From: SKKY01 sp964622305
Lineage (GTDB): Bacteria; Bacillota; Peptococcia; Peptococcales; SKKY01
Direction: 5' to 3'
DNA: 52,577 nucleotides
NCBI GenBank assembly: GCA_964622305.1
Contig: CAZUPR010000004.1
Span: 1-52,577, forward strand
Every line of letters begins with the position of its first letter. Position 1 is the first letter of the stretch. A program made the position numbers and the translations under genes. The notes beneath the pieces were generated by a model. It saw only the letters and a program-made list of their open reading frames with translations, did no database searches and was not told where the DNA came from. Shown in pieces: positions 17,855 to 26,893 of the stretch.

Positions 17855-18613
17855 TTGAGTAAAAATATAAAATATATAAATAATTTCATAGCAGATAAAA
17901 TCGAAAAAGTCAGAGATAAAGAAATAAAAATACTGACAGACTTTATGGAACCGCCCGAAGCTCTCTACTCCCAGGCTCTTTTAAAGCAAGAGAGAGATAG
18001 TCTTCTTTATTTTTTTTATGGGGCTTATGAAGGGGCAGAAAGAAAAAGACTTTGTCTTGCACCCCTAGGGTCTAATATAGAAGATGCAGATTTTGATATC
18101 TTAATTTTAGAAGCCAGAGCAAAAAAACTAATGAATGAAATTAGTCATCGTGATCTTCTGGGGGCTCTCATGGGCTCAGGTATAAAAAGAGAAAAAACAG
18201 GAGATATTTTTGTTGATAAGGATACCTGTATTCTCGTTTTAGACCGTAAGATAGCAATCTATCTGGCAGATAATTTTCCCATGATTAAAGGTAATTCCTT
18301 TGAATGTAAACTTTTGGAAGTATCTGATTATAATTTCCCAGAGCAATCTCTTGAGGAAATGACTGTCAGCATCTCTTCCTGGCGTTTGGATAATTTTATT
18401 GCCAAGGCCTGGTTTTGTTCAAGAGGTCAGGCCCAAAGCTATATACAGGCGGGCAGGGTAAAGGTAAATCATCTGGAATGTTTAAAATCTGACCAGGTCC
18501 TGAAGGAAGATGACTTGGTAAGTCTTAGGGGAAAGGGCAGATTTACTATTGTACAGGCCTCAGGCCAAAGTAAAAAAGGAAATTATAGAGTTCTGATAAA
18601 TAAATTCTTATAA
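17855..18613 (+). CDS. ylmH: YlmH-type S4-domain RNA-binding protein
   Basis: 252 residues. The N-terminal two thirds contain the YlmH-specific HRDLLGALMGSGIKREKTGD stretch (99-118). The C-terminal S4 RNA-binding domain (about 174-235) has SSWRLDNFIAKAWFCSRGQA and AGRVKVN. YlmH-type proteins have been connected with rescue of stalled ribosomal complexes in B. subtilis; the S4 domain is the seen evidence for RNA binding. Starts at TTG 17855 with AAAGG upstream. Placed between yggT and divIVA as in Bacillus. Confidence 0.92.
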   Translation: MSKNIKYINNFIADKIEKVRDKEIKILTDFMEPPEALYSQALLKQERDSLLYFFYGAYEGAERKRLCLAPLGSNIEDADFDILILEARAKKLMNEISHRDLLGALMGSGIKREKTGDIFVDKDTCILVLDRKIAIYLADNFPMIKGNSFECKLLEVSDYNFPEQSLEEMTVSISSWRLDNFIAKAWFCSRGQAQSYIQAGRVKVNHLECLKSDQVLKEDDLVSLRGKGRFTIVQASGQSKKGNYRVLINKFL

Positions 18614-18626
18614 AGAGGGGTGCCTT

Positions 18627-19340
18627 ATGATTACACCAAAAGATATTCACGACAAAGAATTTAAGCGTTCTGTAAGAGGTTATGATTTAGATGACGTAGA
18701 TCGTTTTCTGGATTTGGTTATCAAAGATTTGGAAGAACTTTACAAAGAAAATGCCAGCCTAAAAGAAGAAAAAGAGATTTTAAGAAAAAAACTTGAAAAG
18801 TATGTCGATATAGAAAGCAGCCTCAACAGGGCACTGATTTCGGCAGAAAAGGCAGCAGATAATACAATAAAAGAAGCTATGTCTGAAAAAGACCGTATAA
18901 TAAATGAAGCTACAGTAAAGGCGGTTCTCATTCTTGACAAGGCTAAAGAAGATGCCAAGTCTTTTAACACTGTAAATCAAGATCTTATTGACCAGTCAGA
19001 TAAGTTTAAAAAGAATCTCATAAGTCTTTTTGAAAAACAAATTAGTAATATTAAAGAATTTGGACAACTTGCAGAAGATAAGTCTTTTGCAAAAGAAATT
19101 GAAAAGAGAATCAAAGCTGAGGAGCTTGTGGAAGAAGTAAAAGAAAACTCACAGGTAATAGAAGAAACTGCTATCCCGGCTGTAGATTTCCAACCAGCTC
19201 AGCCAGCCCAGGAAGATTTTAGTACAACTATTATGGTCAATGACTTCTCTCAAGAGTATGAGGAAGAATATGATGCTGGCTTATTTGATGAAGAAGAGGA
19301 AGAATTTAAAAACAAGGTTTTTAAATTCTTAGAAAAATAA
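18627..19340 (+). CDS. divIVA: Cell division initiation protein DivIVA
   Basis: Coiled-coil protein that binds negatively curved membrane at poles and septa; 237 residues. The N-terminal membrane-binding/lipid domain (ITPKDIHDKEFKRSVRGYD, then DVDRFLD) is typical. A coiled coil runs through about 30-165. The C-terminal 50 residues are a disordered-looking, strongly acidic tail (EEEYDAGLFDEEEEEF) ending in a short basic/hydrophobic KVFKFLEK. GAGGGGTG precedes ATG 18627. The tail is longer than in short DivIVA/GpsB proteins and could serve partner binding. Confidence 0.95.
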   Translation: MITPKDIHDKEFKRSVRGYDLDDVDRFLDLVIKDLEELYKENASLKEEKEILRKKLEKYVDIESSLNRALISAEKAADNTIKEAMSEKDRIINEATVKAVLILDKAKEDAKSFNTVNQDLIDQSDKFKKNLISLFEKQISNIKEFGQLAEDKSFAKEIEKRIKAEELVEEVKENSQVIEETAIPAVDFQPAQPAQEDFSTTIMVNDFSQEYEEEYDAGLFDEEEEEFKNKVFKFLEK

Positions 19341-19382
19341 AAAACAGGTATTACACATACTAGCAGGAGGTAGCAAGTCTAT

Positions 19383-22157
19383 ATGGAAAAGAAAGATTAT
19401 GGTAAAACACTTAATTTACCAGTTACAGAATTTCCAATGAGAGGTAATCTTCCCTCAAGGGAGCCAGAAATGGTGGCTAAATGGGAAGAGATGGATATTT
19501 ATGGGCTGGTTAATGAAAAAAACAAAGGGAATGAAACTTTTATTTTGCATGACGGACCTCCTTATGCCAATGGCGATATTCACTTGGGTCATACTTTAAA
19601 CAAGGTCTTAAAAGATATAATTGTTAAGCATAAGACGCAAAAAGGTCTTTACTCCCCTTATGTGCCCGGCTGGGATACCCACGGCTTGCCTATTGAGTTA
19701 AAGGCTATCCAAATGATGGGCCTAAACCCTCAGGATGATAAGGTTGAGTTTAGAAGAAACTGTAAAGAATATGCTTTAAAATATGTTGGAATTCAAAGGG
19801 AACAATTTAAAAGGCTGGGTGTAAGAGGGGACTGGGATAACCCCTATATAACTCTTCAACCAGAATTTGAAGCAGAACAAATTGGCGTTTTTGGTCAGAT
19901 GGCTCTTAAAGGCTACATCTACAAGGGACTTAAGCCAGTTAACTGGTGCTATGATTGCCAAACTGCCCTTGCAGAAGCTGAGATTGAATATCATGACAAA
20001 TTTTCTTATTCAATCTATGTGAAATTTCCAGTTTCAGATGGGAAAGGCCTTTTAGAAGAGGGAGATAATATTGTTATCTGGACAACCACCCCCTGGACTT
20101 TACCTGCCAACCTGGCAATATCCCTTCATCCGGATTATGATTATCAATTAATCAGAGTTAATGGCGAGAACTTACTTTTAGCAAAAGAATTAGTTGAAAA
20201 TGTTCTTAAAGAAAACAAAATTGACCAGCCGTATGAAGTCCTTAAGGAATTCAAGGGTAAAGAACTTGAAAAAGTACTTTGCCGCCATCCATTTATGGAC
20301 AGAGATTCTCTGGTGGTTTTGGGTAACCACGTAACTTTAGACAGTGGTACCGGAGCTGTCCATACTGCACCAGGACATGGTATTGAAGACTTTGAAGTTG
20401 CTCAGCAATATGATCTTGAAATTTTATCACCGGTAAATAATAAGGGTGAATTTACCCTTGAAGCTGGCAAATATGCTGGGCAAAAGGTTGATAATGCCAA
20501 TAAAATAATTATTGATGACTTAGAAAACAATGGATACCTCTTGGGTTACTCAAAATTTGAACATTCCTACCCTCACTGCTGGAGATGTGGACATCCAACC
20601 ATTTTCAGAGCAACTGAGCAATGGTTTGCTTCCATTGAGGGTTTCAGAGAAGAAGCCCTGAAGGCAATCAATGACACAAAATTCATTCCAGCCTGGGGCA
20701 GGGACAGGATTTACAACATGGTGGCTGAAAGAAGTGACTGGTGTATATCCAGACAAAGGACCTGGGGCGTCCCTATTCCTATCTTCTACTGTCAGGACTG
20801 TGGAAAAGAAATAATTACAGAAGAAACAATTAACCACATTCAGAATCTTTTCAGAGAAAATGGATCTGATATTTGGTTTGCCAAAGATGCTATGGAGCTT
20901 ATCCCTCAAGGTCTTGAGTGCAAACATTGTGGTGGCACAAGCTTTACAAAAGAATCTGACATAATGGACGTATGGTTTGACTCTGGTTCCAGCCATAAGG
21001 CTGTTTTAACAACAAGAAAAGAACTTAGATGGCCAGCAGATTTATATCTTGAAGGCAGTGACCAGCACAGAGGCTGGTTTAACTCCTCACTGAGCACTTC
21101 AGTAGCGACTACTGGAAGAGCTCCTTATAATGCTGTTCTGACCCACGGTTTTTTAGTTGATGAAAAGGGCAGAAAGATGAGCAAATCCCTGGGTAATGGT
21201 GTCGACCCCCTTGATGTTATCAATCAAATGGGTGCAGATATTTTAAGGCTTTGGGTTTCATCGGCGGATTACAGAAGTGATGTAGCTGTTTCACCAAATA
21301 TAATCAAACAGGCTGCAGAAGGTTATAAAAAAATCAGAAATACTTTCAGATTCCTTTTGGGCAACCTGTCAGACTTTGACTATGAAGCTGATAAGGTTTC
21401 CAAGGAGGATATGCTAGAGCTGGACCGCTGGGCTATGCACAAGCTATACAGCCTGGTCGAAAGAGTTAGCAGGGCTTATGAAGAATATGAATTCCACGTG
21501 GTTTATCATTCCATTCATAAATTCTGCACAGTTGATATGAGTGCAATCTATTTGGATATCATAAAAGACAGAATGTATGCATCAAAGGCAGATTCATTAA
21601 AGAGAAGGTCGGCCCAAACGGCTATGTATGAAATATCATTTGCTTTAATCAAGATGCTTACACCAGTTCTTTCCTTTACCATGGAAGAGGTTTACAGTCA
21701 TTTTCCAGCAAAGGAAAAGGAAGCCAGCCCCCAGCTTATAGGCTGGCCGCAACTTGATTCTGCTTGGTCTGATAAGGAACTGGACGAGAAATGGGCTAAA
21801 ATTCTTGATATTAGAGAATTTGTTGCTAAGCCATTAGAAGAGAAAAGGAGAGATAAGGAAATTGGACACTCTCTGGATGCAGAGGTTCTGCTCTTTGCTG
21901 AAGGTGAAAACTATGATTTCCTTAAATCTATAGAAGAGAGTCTGCCAAATATCTTTATTGTCTCTCAGGTCTCAGTTGAAAAACTGGCTGATCTGCAAGA
22001 TGAGGCCTACTCATCAGAAGAATTTCCTGGTCTTAAGGCTGTAATTAAAAAAGCCAGAGGACTTAAGTGTGAAAGATGCTGGATTTATACTGAAGATGTG
22101 GGCAGCGACCCTGACCATCCAGAAGTATGTGCCCGTTGTGCCCAAGAATTAAAATAA
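19383..22157 (+). CDS. ileS: Isoleucyl-tRNA synthetase
   Basis: Class Ia synthetase, 924 residues, the usual bacterial (type 1) length. HIGH motif in PYANGDIHLGH at 60-70, editing (CP1) domain with WTTTPWTLPAN, KMSKS at 598-602, and a C-terminal zinc site C896, C899, C916, C919. The start ATG 19383 follows AGGAGG. The gap to divIVA is only 42 bases, too short for a T-box leader, so expression probably depends on read-through from upstream or a compact promoter I cannot define. Confidence 0.98.
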   Translation: MEKKDYGKTLNLPVTEFPMRGNLPSREPEMVAKWEEMDIYGLVNEKNKGNETFILHDGPPYANGDIHLGHTLNKVLKDIIVKHKTQKGLYSPYVPGWDTHGLPIELKAIQMMGLNPQDDKVEFRRNCKEYALKYVGIQREQFKRLGVRGDWDNPYITLQPEFEAEQIGVFGQMALKGYIYKGLKPVNWCYDCQTALAEAEIEYHDKFSYSIYVKFPVSDGKGLLEEGDNIVIWTTTPWTLPANLAISLHPDYDYQLIRVNGENLLLAKELVENVLKENKIDQPYEVLKEFKGKELEKVLCRHPFMDRDSLVVLGNHVTLDSGTGAVHTAPGHGIEDFEVAQQYDLEILSPVNNKGEFTLEAGKYAGQKVDNANKIIIDDLENNGYLLGYSKFEHSYPHCWRCGHPTIFRATEQWFASIEGFREEALKAINDTKFIPAWGRDRIYNMVAERSDWCISRQRTWGVPIPIFYCQDCGKEIITEETINHIQNLFRENGSDIWFAKDAMELIPQGLECKHCGGTSFTKESDIMDVWFDSGSSHKAVLTTRKELRWPADLYLEGSDQHRGWFNSSLSTSVATTGRAPYNAVLTHGFLVDEKGRKMSKSLGNGVDPLDVINQMGADILRLWVSSADYRSDVAVSPNIIKQAAEGYKKIRNTFRFLLGNLSDFDYEADKVSKEDMLELDRWAMHKLYSLVERVSRAYEEYEFHVVYHSIHKFCTVDMSAIYLDIIKDRMYASKADSLKRRSAQTAMYEISFALIKMLTPVLSFTMEEVYSHFPAKEKEASPQLIGWPQLDSAWSDKELDEKWAKILDIREFVAKPLEEKRRDKEIGHSLDAEVLLFAEGENYDFLKSIEESLPNIFIVSQVSVEKLADLQDEAYSSEEFPGLKAVIKKARGLKCERCWIYTEDVGSDPDHPEVCARCAQELK

Positions 22158-22174
22158 GCTGAAGAGGTGTATAA

Positions 22175-22459
22175 ATGTCACAAGAAAACTCTCGTGTTGT
22201 TGTAACAGTAGTTGGAAAAGATAAGGTAGGCATTATCGCCGGGGTAGCTAATACACTGGCCGACAATAATGCAAATATTTTAGATATTAGCCAGACCATT
22301 ATGCAAGATTTTTTTACCATGATTATGATAGTAGATATCTCATCAGCTAAAGTAGACATGGCTGGCCTTAAAGATACACTTGAGAAGGCCGGAGAAAAAA
22401 TTGGGGTAAAAATTTCTGCCCAGCGTGAAGACGTTTTTCACTATATGCATAGAATATAA
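22175..22459 (+). CDS. UPF0237 ACT-domain protein
   Basis: Single ACT domain of 94 residues (VVVTVVGKDKVGIIAGVANT, then ISQTIMQDFFTMIMIVD). ACT domains usually bind amino acids or other small ligands; no ligand is established for this family. GAAGAGGTG precedes ATG 22175. It lies 12 bases before the DUF711 gene, a conserved pairing in Bacillota and other bacteria that suggests the two proteins work together. Confidence 0.92.
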   Translation: MSQENSRVVVTVVGKDKVGIIAGVANTLADNNANILDISQTIMQDFFTMIMIVDISSAKVDMAGLKDTLEKAGEKIGVKISAQREDVFHYMHRI

Positions 22460-22471
22460 GGGGGTAGAAAA

Positions 22472-23839
22472 GTGCCGATAGGTTTTAGTAACGAAGAAAT
22501 CTTACAAACGATAAAGATGGTAGAGTCTGAACACCTGGATGTCAGAACCATCACTATGGGAATCTCCCTTTTACAGTGCAGTAACGAAGATCCTAAAAAA
22601 GTTTATAATAATATATATGATTTAATCTCCAAAAGAGCAGAGCATCTTGTTAAAACTGGAGAGGAAATTGAAAGAGACTATGGCATACCTATCATCAACA
22701 AAAGGATTGCAGTAACCCCTATCGCAAATATACTTGGCTCTTGTAAAACAGATAATTATACCTTTGTGGCTCAGGCCCTTGATGCAGCTGCAAAGAACGT
22801 TGGAGTCAATTTTATTGGTGGCTTTTCAGCCCTGGTTCATAAGGGGATGACAAAAAGTGATGAAATCTTAATAAGATCAATCCCTGAAGCCCTGTCTGTA
22901 ACTGATTTGGTATGTTCTTCGGTAAATATTGGTACCACAAAGGCGGGCATCAATATGGATGCTGTTGGCCTCATGGGTCAGATAATAAAAGATACCGCAG
23001 AGAGAACCAAAGACAGAGATGGATTAGGTTGTGCCAAACTGGTTGTTTTTTGTAATGTCCCTGAGGATAATCCTTTCATGGCTGGAGCTTTCCATGGTAT
23101 TGGTGAGCCAGAAACAGTAATTAATGTTGGTGTTTCCGGTCCCGGTGTTGTTGCCAATGTGGTTAAGGCAAATCCAGGAGTAGAGCTTGGAACCTTGGCC
23201 AGAAAAATAAAAGAAACAGCCTTTAAAATCACAAGAATGGGCGAATTGGTTGGTATTGAAGCGGGCAAAAGGCTAAATGTTCCTTTTGGTATTGTCGATT
23301 TATCCCTGGCCCCAACTCCGGTTGTAGGTGACAGCGTTGCAGATATCCTTGAGGGTATGGGACTTGAAAGAGTAGGTACCCACGGAACCACTGCAGCCCT
23401 GGCTATGCTTAACGATGCTGTTAAAAAAGGCGGGGCTATGGCTTCTTCTCATGTTGGTGGCTTAAGCGGGGCCTTTATACCTGTGAGTGAGGATGCTGGT
23501 ATGATTCGTGGAGTTGAGGAAGGATCTCTTTCTATCGAAAAAATGGAAGCAATGACTTGTGTTTGTTCTGTAGGTCTTGATATGATTGCAGTTCCGGGAA
23601 CTACCAAGGCCAGCACCATTTCAGCTATTATCGCTGATGAGGCTGCTATCGGCATGGTTAATAAAAAGACCACAGCTGTTAGAATTATTCCTGTTCCAGG
23701 TAAGGATGTAGGAGATTCAGTAGAGTTTGGTGGCCTTTTAGGCAGAGCTCCGGTTATGAAACTGAGTTCTTTTGATTCTTCAGAATTTATTTCCAGAGGG
23801 GGCAGAATACCTGCTCCAATCCAGTCTCTAACCAACTAA
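22472..23839 (+). CDS. UPF0210 / DUF711 family protein
   Basis: 455 residues, the full family length. Glycine-rich stretches (NFIGGFSALVHKG, VSGPGVVANVV, DSVADILEGMGLERVGTHGT, SHVGGLSGAFIPVSEDAGMI) match UPF0210, a family structurally related to a PFL-like/OB mixture but without a proven activity. Start is GTG 22472, preceded by AAGGGGG. It is the downstream partner of the ACT-domain gene and ends at a strong terminator. I do not assign a function. Confidence 0.9.
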   Translation: MPIGFSNEEILQTIKMVESEHLDVRTITMGISLLQCSNEDPKKVYNNIYDLISKRAEHLVKTGEEIERDYGIPIINKRIAVTPIANILGSCKTDNYTFVAQALDAAAKNVGVNFIGGFSALVHKGMTKSDEILIRSIPEALSVTDLVCSSVNIGTTKAGINMDAVGLMGQIIKDTAERTKDRDGLGCAKLVVFCNVPEDNPFMAGAFHGIGEPETVINVGVSGPGVVANVVKANPGVELGTLARKIKETAFKITRMGELVGIEAGKRLNVPFGIVDLSLAPTPVVGDSVADILEGMGLERVGTHGTTAALAMLNDAVKKGGAMASSHVGGLSGAFIPVSEDAGMIRGVEEGSLSIEKMEAMTCVCSVGLDMIAVPGTTKASTISAIIADEAAIGMVNKKTTAVRIIPVPGKDVGDSVEFGGLLGRAPVMKLSSFDSSEFISRGGRIPAPIQSLTN

Positions 23840-23864
23840 AAAAGTAAAAACAAGAAAAAAATTA

Positions 23865-23890
23865 GGCGGAGATCATTCTCCGCCATTTTT
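23865..23890 (+). terminator. Intrinsic terminator after DUF711 gene
   Basis: GGCGGAGA (23865-23872), loop TCAT, TCTCCGCC (23877-23884), then ATTTTT. GC-rich 8-bp perfect stem ending 15 bases before lspA. Confidence 0.92.
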
Positions 23891-23904
23891 GAAATGAGGT
23901 TCCT

Positions 23905-24348
23905 ATGATTTATTTTCTTATAACAAGTGGAATTCTTCTTTTTGATCAGCTGACTAAATATCTGGTAAGAAGCAATATGGCCCTTTACGAATCAAAACCA
24001 ATAATTAATAATGTTTTTCACTTAACCTATATTGAAAATCCAGGTGCTGCCTTTGGTATTCTGGCAGAAAAAAGAGTTTTTTTCCTTCTGGCCACTTTTT
24101 TAATATGCGGACTTATCATATATTTTATGACCTTAATGGAAAAAGAGAATCCTTTGATAAACTATTTCTTGGCCATGGCTCTGGGAGGAGCAATTGGTAA
24201 TTTTGTTGACCGGGCTCTTAAGGCCACAGTAACAGATTTTTTTGATTTTAGGATTTGGCCGGTTTTTAATATTGCTGATATTTTTATAGTTGTAGGGATG
24301 CTGGTAACAGCCTTTTACCTTATAAAAGGAGATAAAAATGAAGATTGA
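23905..24348 (+). CDS. lspA: Lipoprotein signal peptidase (signal peptidase II)
   Basis: Membrane aspartic protease that cleaves prolipoproteins before the lipidated cysteine; 147 residues, four membrane segments. Catalytic aspartates are D111 (VTDFFDF) and D125 (FNIADIFIVVG), with NPGAAFG near 45 and GAIGNFVDR near 95. ATG 23905 has GAAATGAGG upstream. It overlaps the pseudouridine synthase gene by 11 bases; lspA-rluD type-pyrR is also the Bacillus order. A client lipoprotein is encoded at 32311. Confidence 0.97.
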   Translation: MIYFLITSGILLFDQLTKYLVRSNMALYESKPIINNVFHLTYIENPGAAFGILAEKRVFFLLATFLICGLIIYFMTLMEKENPLINYFLAMALGGAIGNFVDRALKATVTDFFDFRIWPVFNIADIFIVVGMLVTAFYLIKGDKNED

Positions 24349-25258
24349 AGAACTTTTAATAGAAAGTGAATCAGAAGGTGAAAGAATAGATAAGTTTTTG
24401 GCAGATTATTATGAAAATCTTTCAAGGGCCATCATTCAAAAACAGATAAGTAAGGGACTGATTCTGGTAAATGACAAGGCTGTAAAATCTAACTACAGAC
24501 TTGTCGATGGAGATTGTCTTAAGATTGATTTGCCAGAAAGTCAGGAAATAGTAATCCTTCCTGAAAAAATGGACCTTGATATTATTTATGAAGATGAAGA
24601 TATTCTTGTGGTTAACAAGGAAAAAGGCATAGTGGTTCACCCTGCCCTTGGTAACTACCAGGGAAGTCTGGTTAATGGCCTATTGGCTCATACAGAAAAC
24701 CTTTCTGCTGTTAATGGCCTCCTTAGACCGGGAATTGTCCACAGGTTAGACAAAGATACCAGTGGTCTTTTACTTGTTTGCAAAAATGATCAAACTCACC
24801 TGGCTATAGCCCAGCAGTTTAAAGACCAAACAGTTGCGAGGTCTTATTACGCTTTAGTAAAGGGGCTGATTAACGAGCCTGCCGGCAGAATAGAAGCTCC
24901 TCTTGGCCGCAGCAGTAAGGACCGAAAAAAAATGGAGGTTACCTTTAAAAATTCTAAAGAAGCCATAACCAACTACAAGGTTCTTGAGAGGTTTCCCCAA
25001 GGCTATACTCTTTTAGAATGTTCACTGGAAACTGGGCGAACTCATCAAATAAGAGTACATTTGGCTTGGCTGGGCTATCCGGTTATAGGAGATAAAACTT
25101 ATGGTCCCAGAAAGAGCGATTTTCCTGAAATTGAAGGTCAGCTTCTGCAGGCCTACAGATTAGGCTTTTTCCATCCAGGGAAGGAAGAAAAAATGGTCTT
25201 TGAAATAGCTTTTTCAGATGAGATAGAAAAAACAATCGAGAAATTCAGGGAGGAATAG
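24338..25258 (+). CDS. rluD: RluA/RluD family large-subunit rRNA pseudouridine synthase (YlyB)
   Basis: 306 residues. N-terminal S4 domain (about 14-75: GERIDKFLADY, SRAIIQKQISKGLILVN) then a RluA-type catalytic domain with HRLDKDTSGLLLV, where D138 is the catalytic aspartate, and GRTHQIRVHLAWLGYPVIGD. It likely isomerises uridines in 23S rRNA; the exact sites cannot be read from sequence. Start ATG 24338 inside the end of lspA. The RluD symbol reflects domain architecture rather than proven specificity. Confidence 0.92.
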   Translation: MKIEELLIESESEGERIDKFLADYYENLSRAIIQKQISKGLILVNDKAVKSNYRLVDGDCLKIDLPESQEIVILPEKMDLDIIYEDEDILVVNKEKGIVVHPALGNYQGSLVNGLLAHTENLSAVNGLLRPGIVHRLDKDTSGLLLVCKNDQTHLAIAQQFKDQTVARSYYALVKGLINEPAGRIEAPLGRSSKDRKKMEVTFKNSKEAITNYKVLERFPQGYTLLECSLETGRTHQIRVHLAWLGYPVIGDKTYGPRKSDFPEIEGQLLQAYRLGFFHPGKEEKMVFEIAFSDEIEKTIEKFREE

Positions 25259-25263
25259 TGCTT

Positions 25264-25809
25264 ATGAATATAACTGAGAAAAGACTGATTATGGATTCAG
25301 CTGCCATTGATAGGTCTCTTACCAGAATAGCCCATGAAATTATTGAAAGGAATAAAGGTACAGAAGGACTTGCTCTTGTTGGCATCAGAACCCGTGGTGT
25401 TCCCCTGGCAGAAAGGCTGGCAGAGAAAATTAACAGTATAGAAGGGGTAAGCATTCCTGTAGGCCATTTGGATATAACGCTCTATCGTGATGACCTGACT
25501 ACTCTTGCTGATCAGCCTGTAATCCATGGTACTGATATTGATTTTGATATTTCAGGCAAAAAAATAATTCTTGTAGATGATGTTCTTTACACAGGACGCA
25601 CCATTAGAGCCGCCTTGGATGCTGTAATTGACCTTGGAAGGCCTCATCTTATACAATTAGCAGTCTTGGTAGATCGTGGGCATAGAGAGCTTCCTATCAG
25701 GGCTGACTTTGTTGGTAAAAATGTCCCATCAGCAAAAACAGAATTAATTTTAGTAAGGTTAGACAAGACAGATCAGGCTGAAGAGGTAGTCTTGGCTAAA
25801 AGGGATTAG
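25264..25809 (+). CDS. pyrR: Bifunctional pyr operon attenuator / uracil phosphoribosyltransferase PyrR
   Basis: PRTase-fold protein of 181 residues. The PRPP loop is IILVDDVLYTGRT at about 101-113, and VGIRTRGVPLAERLA and LVDRGHRELPIRADFVGKN are PyrR-typical. In the family it binds pyr mRNA leaders in a UMP-dependent way. A GTG at 25258 is in frame, but GGAGGAA is too close to it and well spaced for ATG 25264, so I use the latter. Unlike in Bacillus, no pyrimidine gene follows; the next gene is FabK-like. Confidence 0.94.
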   Translation: MNITEKRLIMDSAAIDRSLTRIAHEIIERNKGTEGLALVGIRTRGVPLAERLAEKINSIEGVSIPVGHLDITLYRDDLTTLADQPVIHGTDIDFDISGKKIILVDDVLYTGRTIRAALDAVIDLGRPHLIQLAVLVDRGHRELPIRADFVGKNVPSAKTELILVRLDKTDQAEEVVLAKRD

Positions 25810-25863
25810 AAAATATTTTTAAGGGGTATAGTTGTCTTTAAATAAAAATGAGGAGGTAAGGCA

Positions 25864-26805
25864 ATGAAAACAAAATTGACAGAACTACTTGGAATTGAGT
25901 ATCCGATAATTATGGGTGCTATGGCTTGGTATACAGATGCCAATATGGTTTCAGCAATTTGCAATGCCGGAGGAACAGGAGTAATTTCTACTGGTGGCAG
26001 AGAGCTTGATTGGATCAGAGACCAGGTTAGAAAAACTAAAGAATTAACTGATAAGCCTTTTGGGCTGAATCTTATGCTGATGGACCCCAGAGTAAATGAG
26101 GTTGCTGATATAGCTATAGAAGAAAAAGTTGCTTTTGTAACAATGGGAGCAGGCAACCCAGTACCATTTTTTGAAAAAATGAAGGCTGCTGGCATCAAGA
26201 CTTTACCAGTTGTGCCCAGCTTGAAACTCGCCAAAAGGGTAGAAGAAAAAGGCGCAGATGCAATGATTGTTGAGGGTATGGAGGCCGGAGGACATATTGG
26301 GACTTTAACAACTATGGCCCACATGACTAATATTCTTCCGCAAATAAATATTCCTGTTATAATGGCGGGTGGTTTTGCTGATGGCCGTGGCATCGCAGCA
26401 GCCCTTCTTATGGGAGCAGCAGGAGTGCAGATGGGTTCAAGATTCCTGGTTGCTTTTGAATCTCCAGGACATGCAAATGCTAAACAAAGCATTATCGCAG
26501 CAACAGATACTGATGTTGTAGTAACTGGCTATTCCAGAGGCCACGGAGTAAGAGGCCTTAGAAGTAAGTTTACGGATGAGTATATCTCCATGGAGGTAAA
26601 AGGCGTAGAACAAGATGAACTTAATAAGTTTGCTACAGGTACAAACAGAAAAGCTGCAGTTGAAGGCGACTGTGAATATGGCCTGGTACAGGTTGGACAA
26701 AGTATAGTTCCTATCAGGGAAGAACAAAGCATTAAAGATATAGTTGATGAGCTGATGAAAGAAACTGTAGAAACTCTTGAAAATGCAGGTAACATTTTAA
26801 AATAA
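25864..26805 (+). CDS. fabK: FabK-like enoyl-ACP reductase / nitronate monooxygenase family flavoprotein
   Basis: FMN-dependent TIM-barrel oxidoreductase of 313 residues. MGAMAWYTDANMVSAICNAGG at the N-terminus, GMEAGGHIG near 140, PVIMAGGFADGRGI and GAAGVQMGSRFL fit the FabK/2-nitropropane dioxygenase superfamily. The MEAGGH stretch and the early VTMGAGNP favour FabK (enoyl-ACP reductase II), but no other fab gene is adjacent, so a nitronate monooxygenase-like role is possible. AGGAGGTAAGG precedes ATG 25864, one of the strongest ribosome-binding sites here. Confidence 0.78.
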   Translation: MKTKLTELLGIEYPIIMGAMAWYTDANMVSAICNAGGTGVISTGGRELDWIRDQVRKTKELTDKPFGLNLMLMDPRVNEVADIAIEEKVAFVTMGAGNPVPFFEKMKAAGIKTLPVVPSLKLAKRVEEKGADAMIVEGMEAGGHIGTLTTMAHMTNILPQINIPVIMAGGFADGRGIAAALLMGAAGVQMGSRFLVAFESPGHANAKQSIIAATDTDVVVTGYSRGHGVRGLRSKFTDEYISMEVKGVEQDELNKFATGTNRKAAVEGDCEYGLVQVGQSIVPIREEQSIKDIVDELMKETVETLENAGNILK

Positions 26806-26847
26806 AAAAACAAAAAACAAAAAATGAATTAATGAAATTAAATAAGG

Positions 26848-26893
26848 AAAATCCCCTCCTCTTTTGAAAGATATAGCAGGAGGGGATTTTTTT
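26848..26893 (+). terminator. Terminator/attenuator hairpin overlapping the yifB start region
   Basis: AAAATCCCCTCCT (26848-26860), a 17-base loop, and AGGAGGGGATTTT (26878-26890) form a perfect 13-bp stem followed by further T residues. It ends the FabK-like transcript. The 3' arm AGGAGGGG is also the only good Shine-Dalgarno for the TTG start of yifB at 26892, so the folded RNA would hide that site. Confidence 0.9.

Noticed and set aside
25806..26492. Open reading frame of 228 codons on the minus strand opposite the FabK-like gene
   Set aside because: The plus-strand gene has clear family motifs and a strong ribosome-binding site; the antisense frame is rich in Pro, Ser and Ala without any domain pattern.
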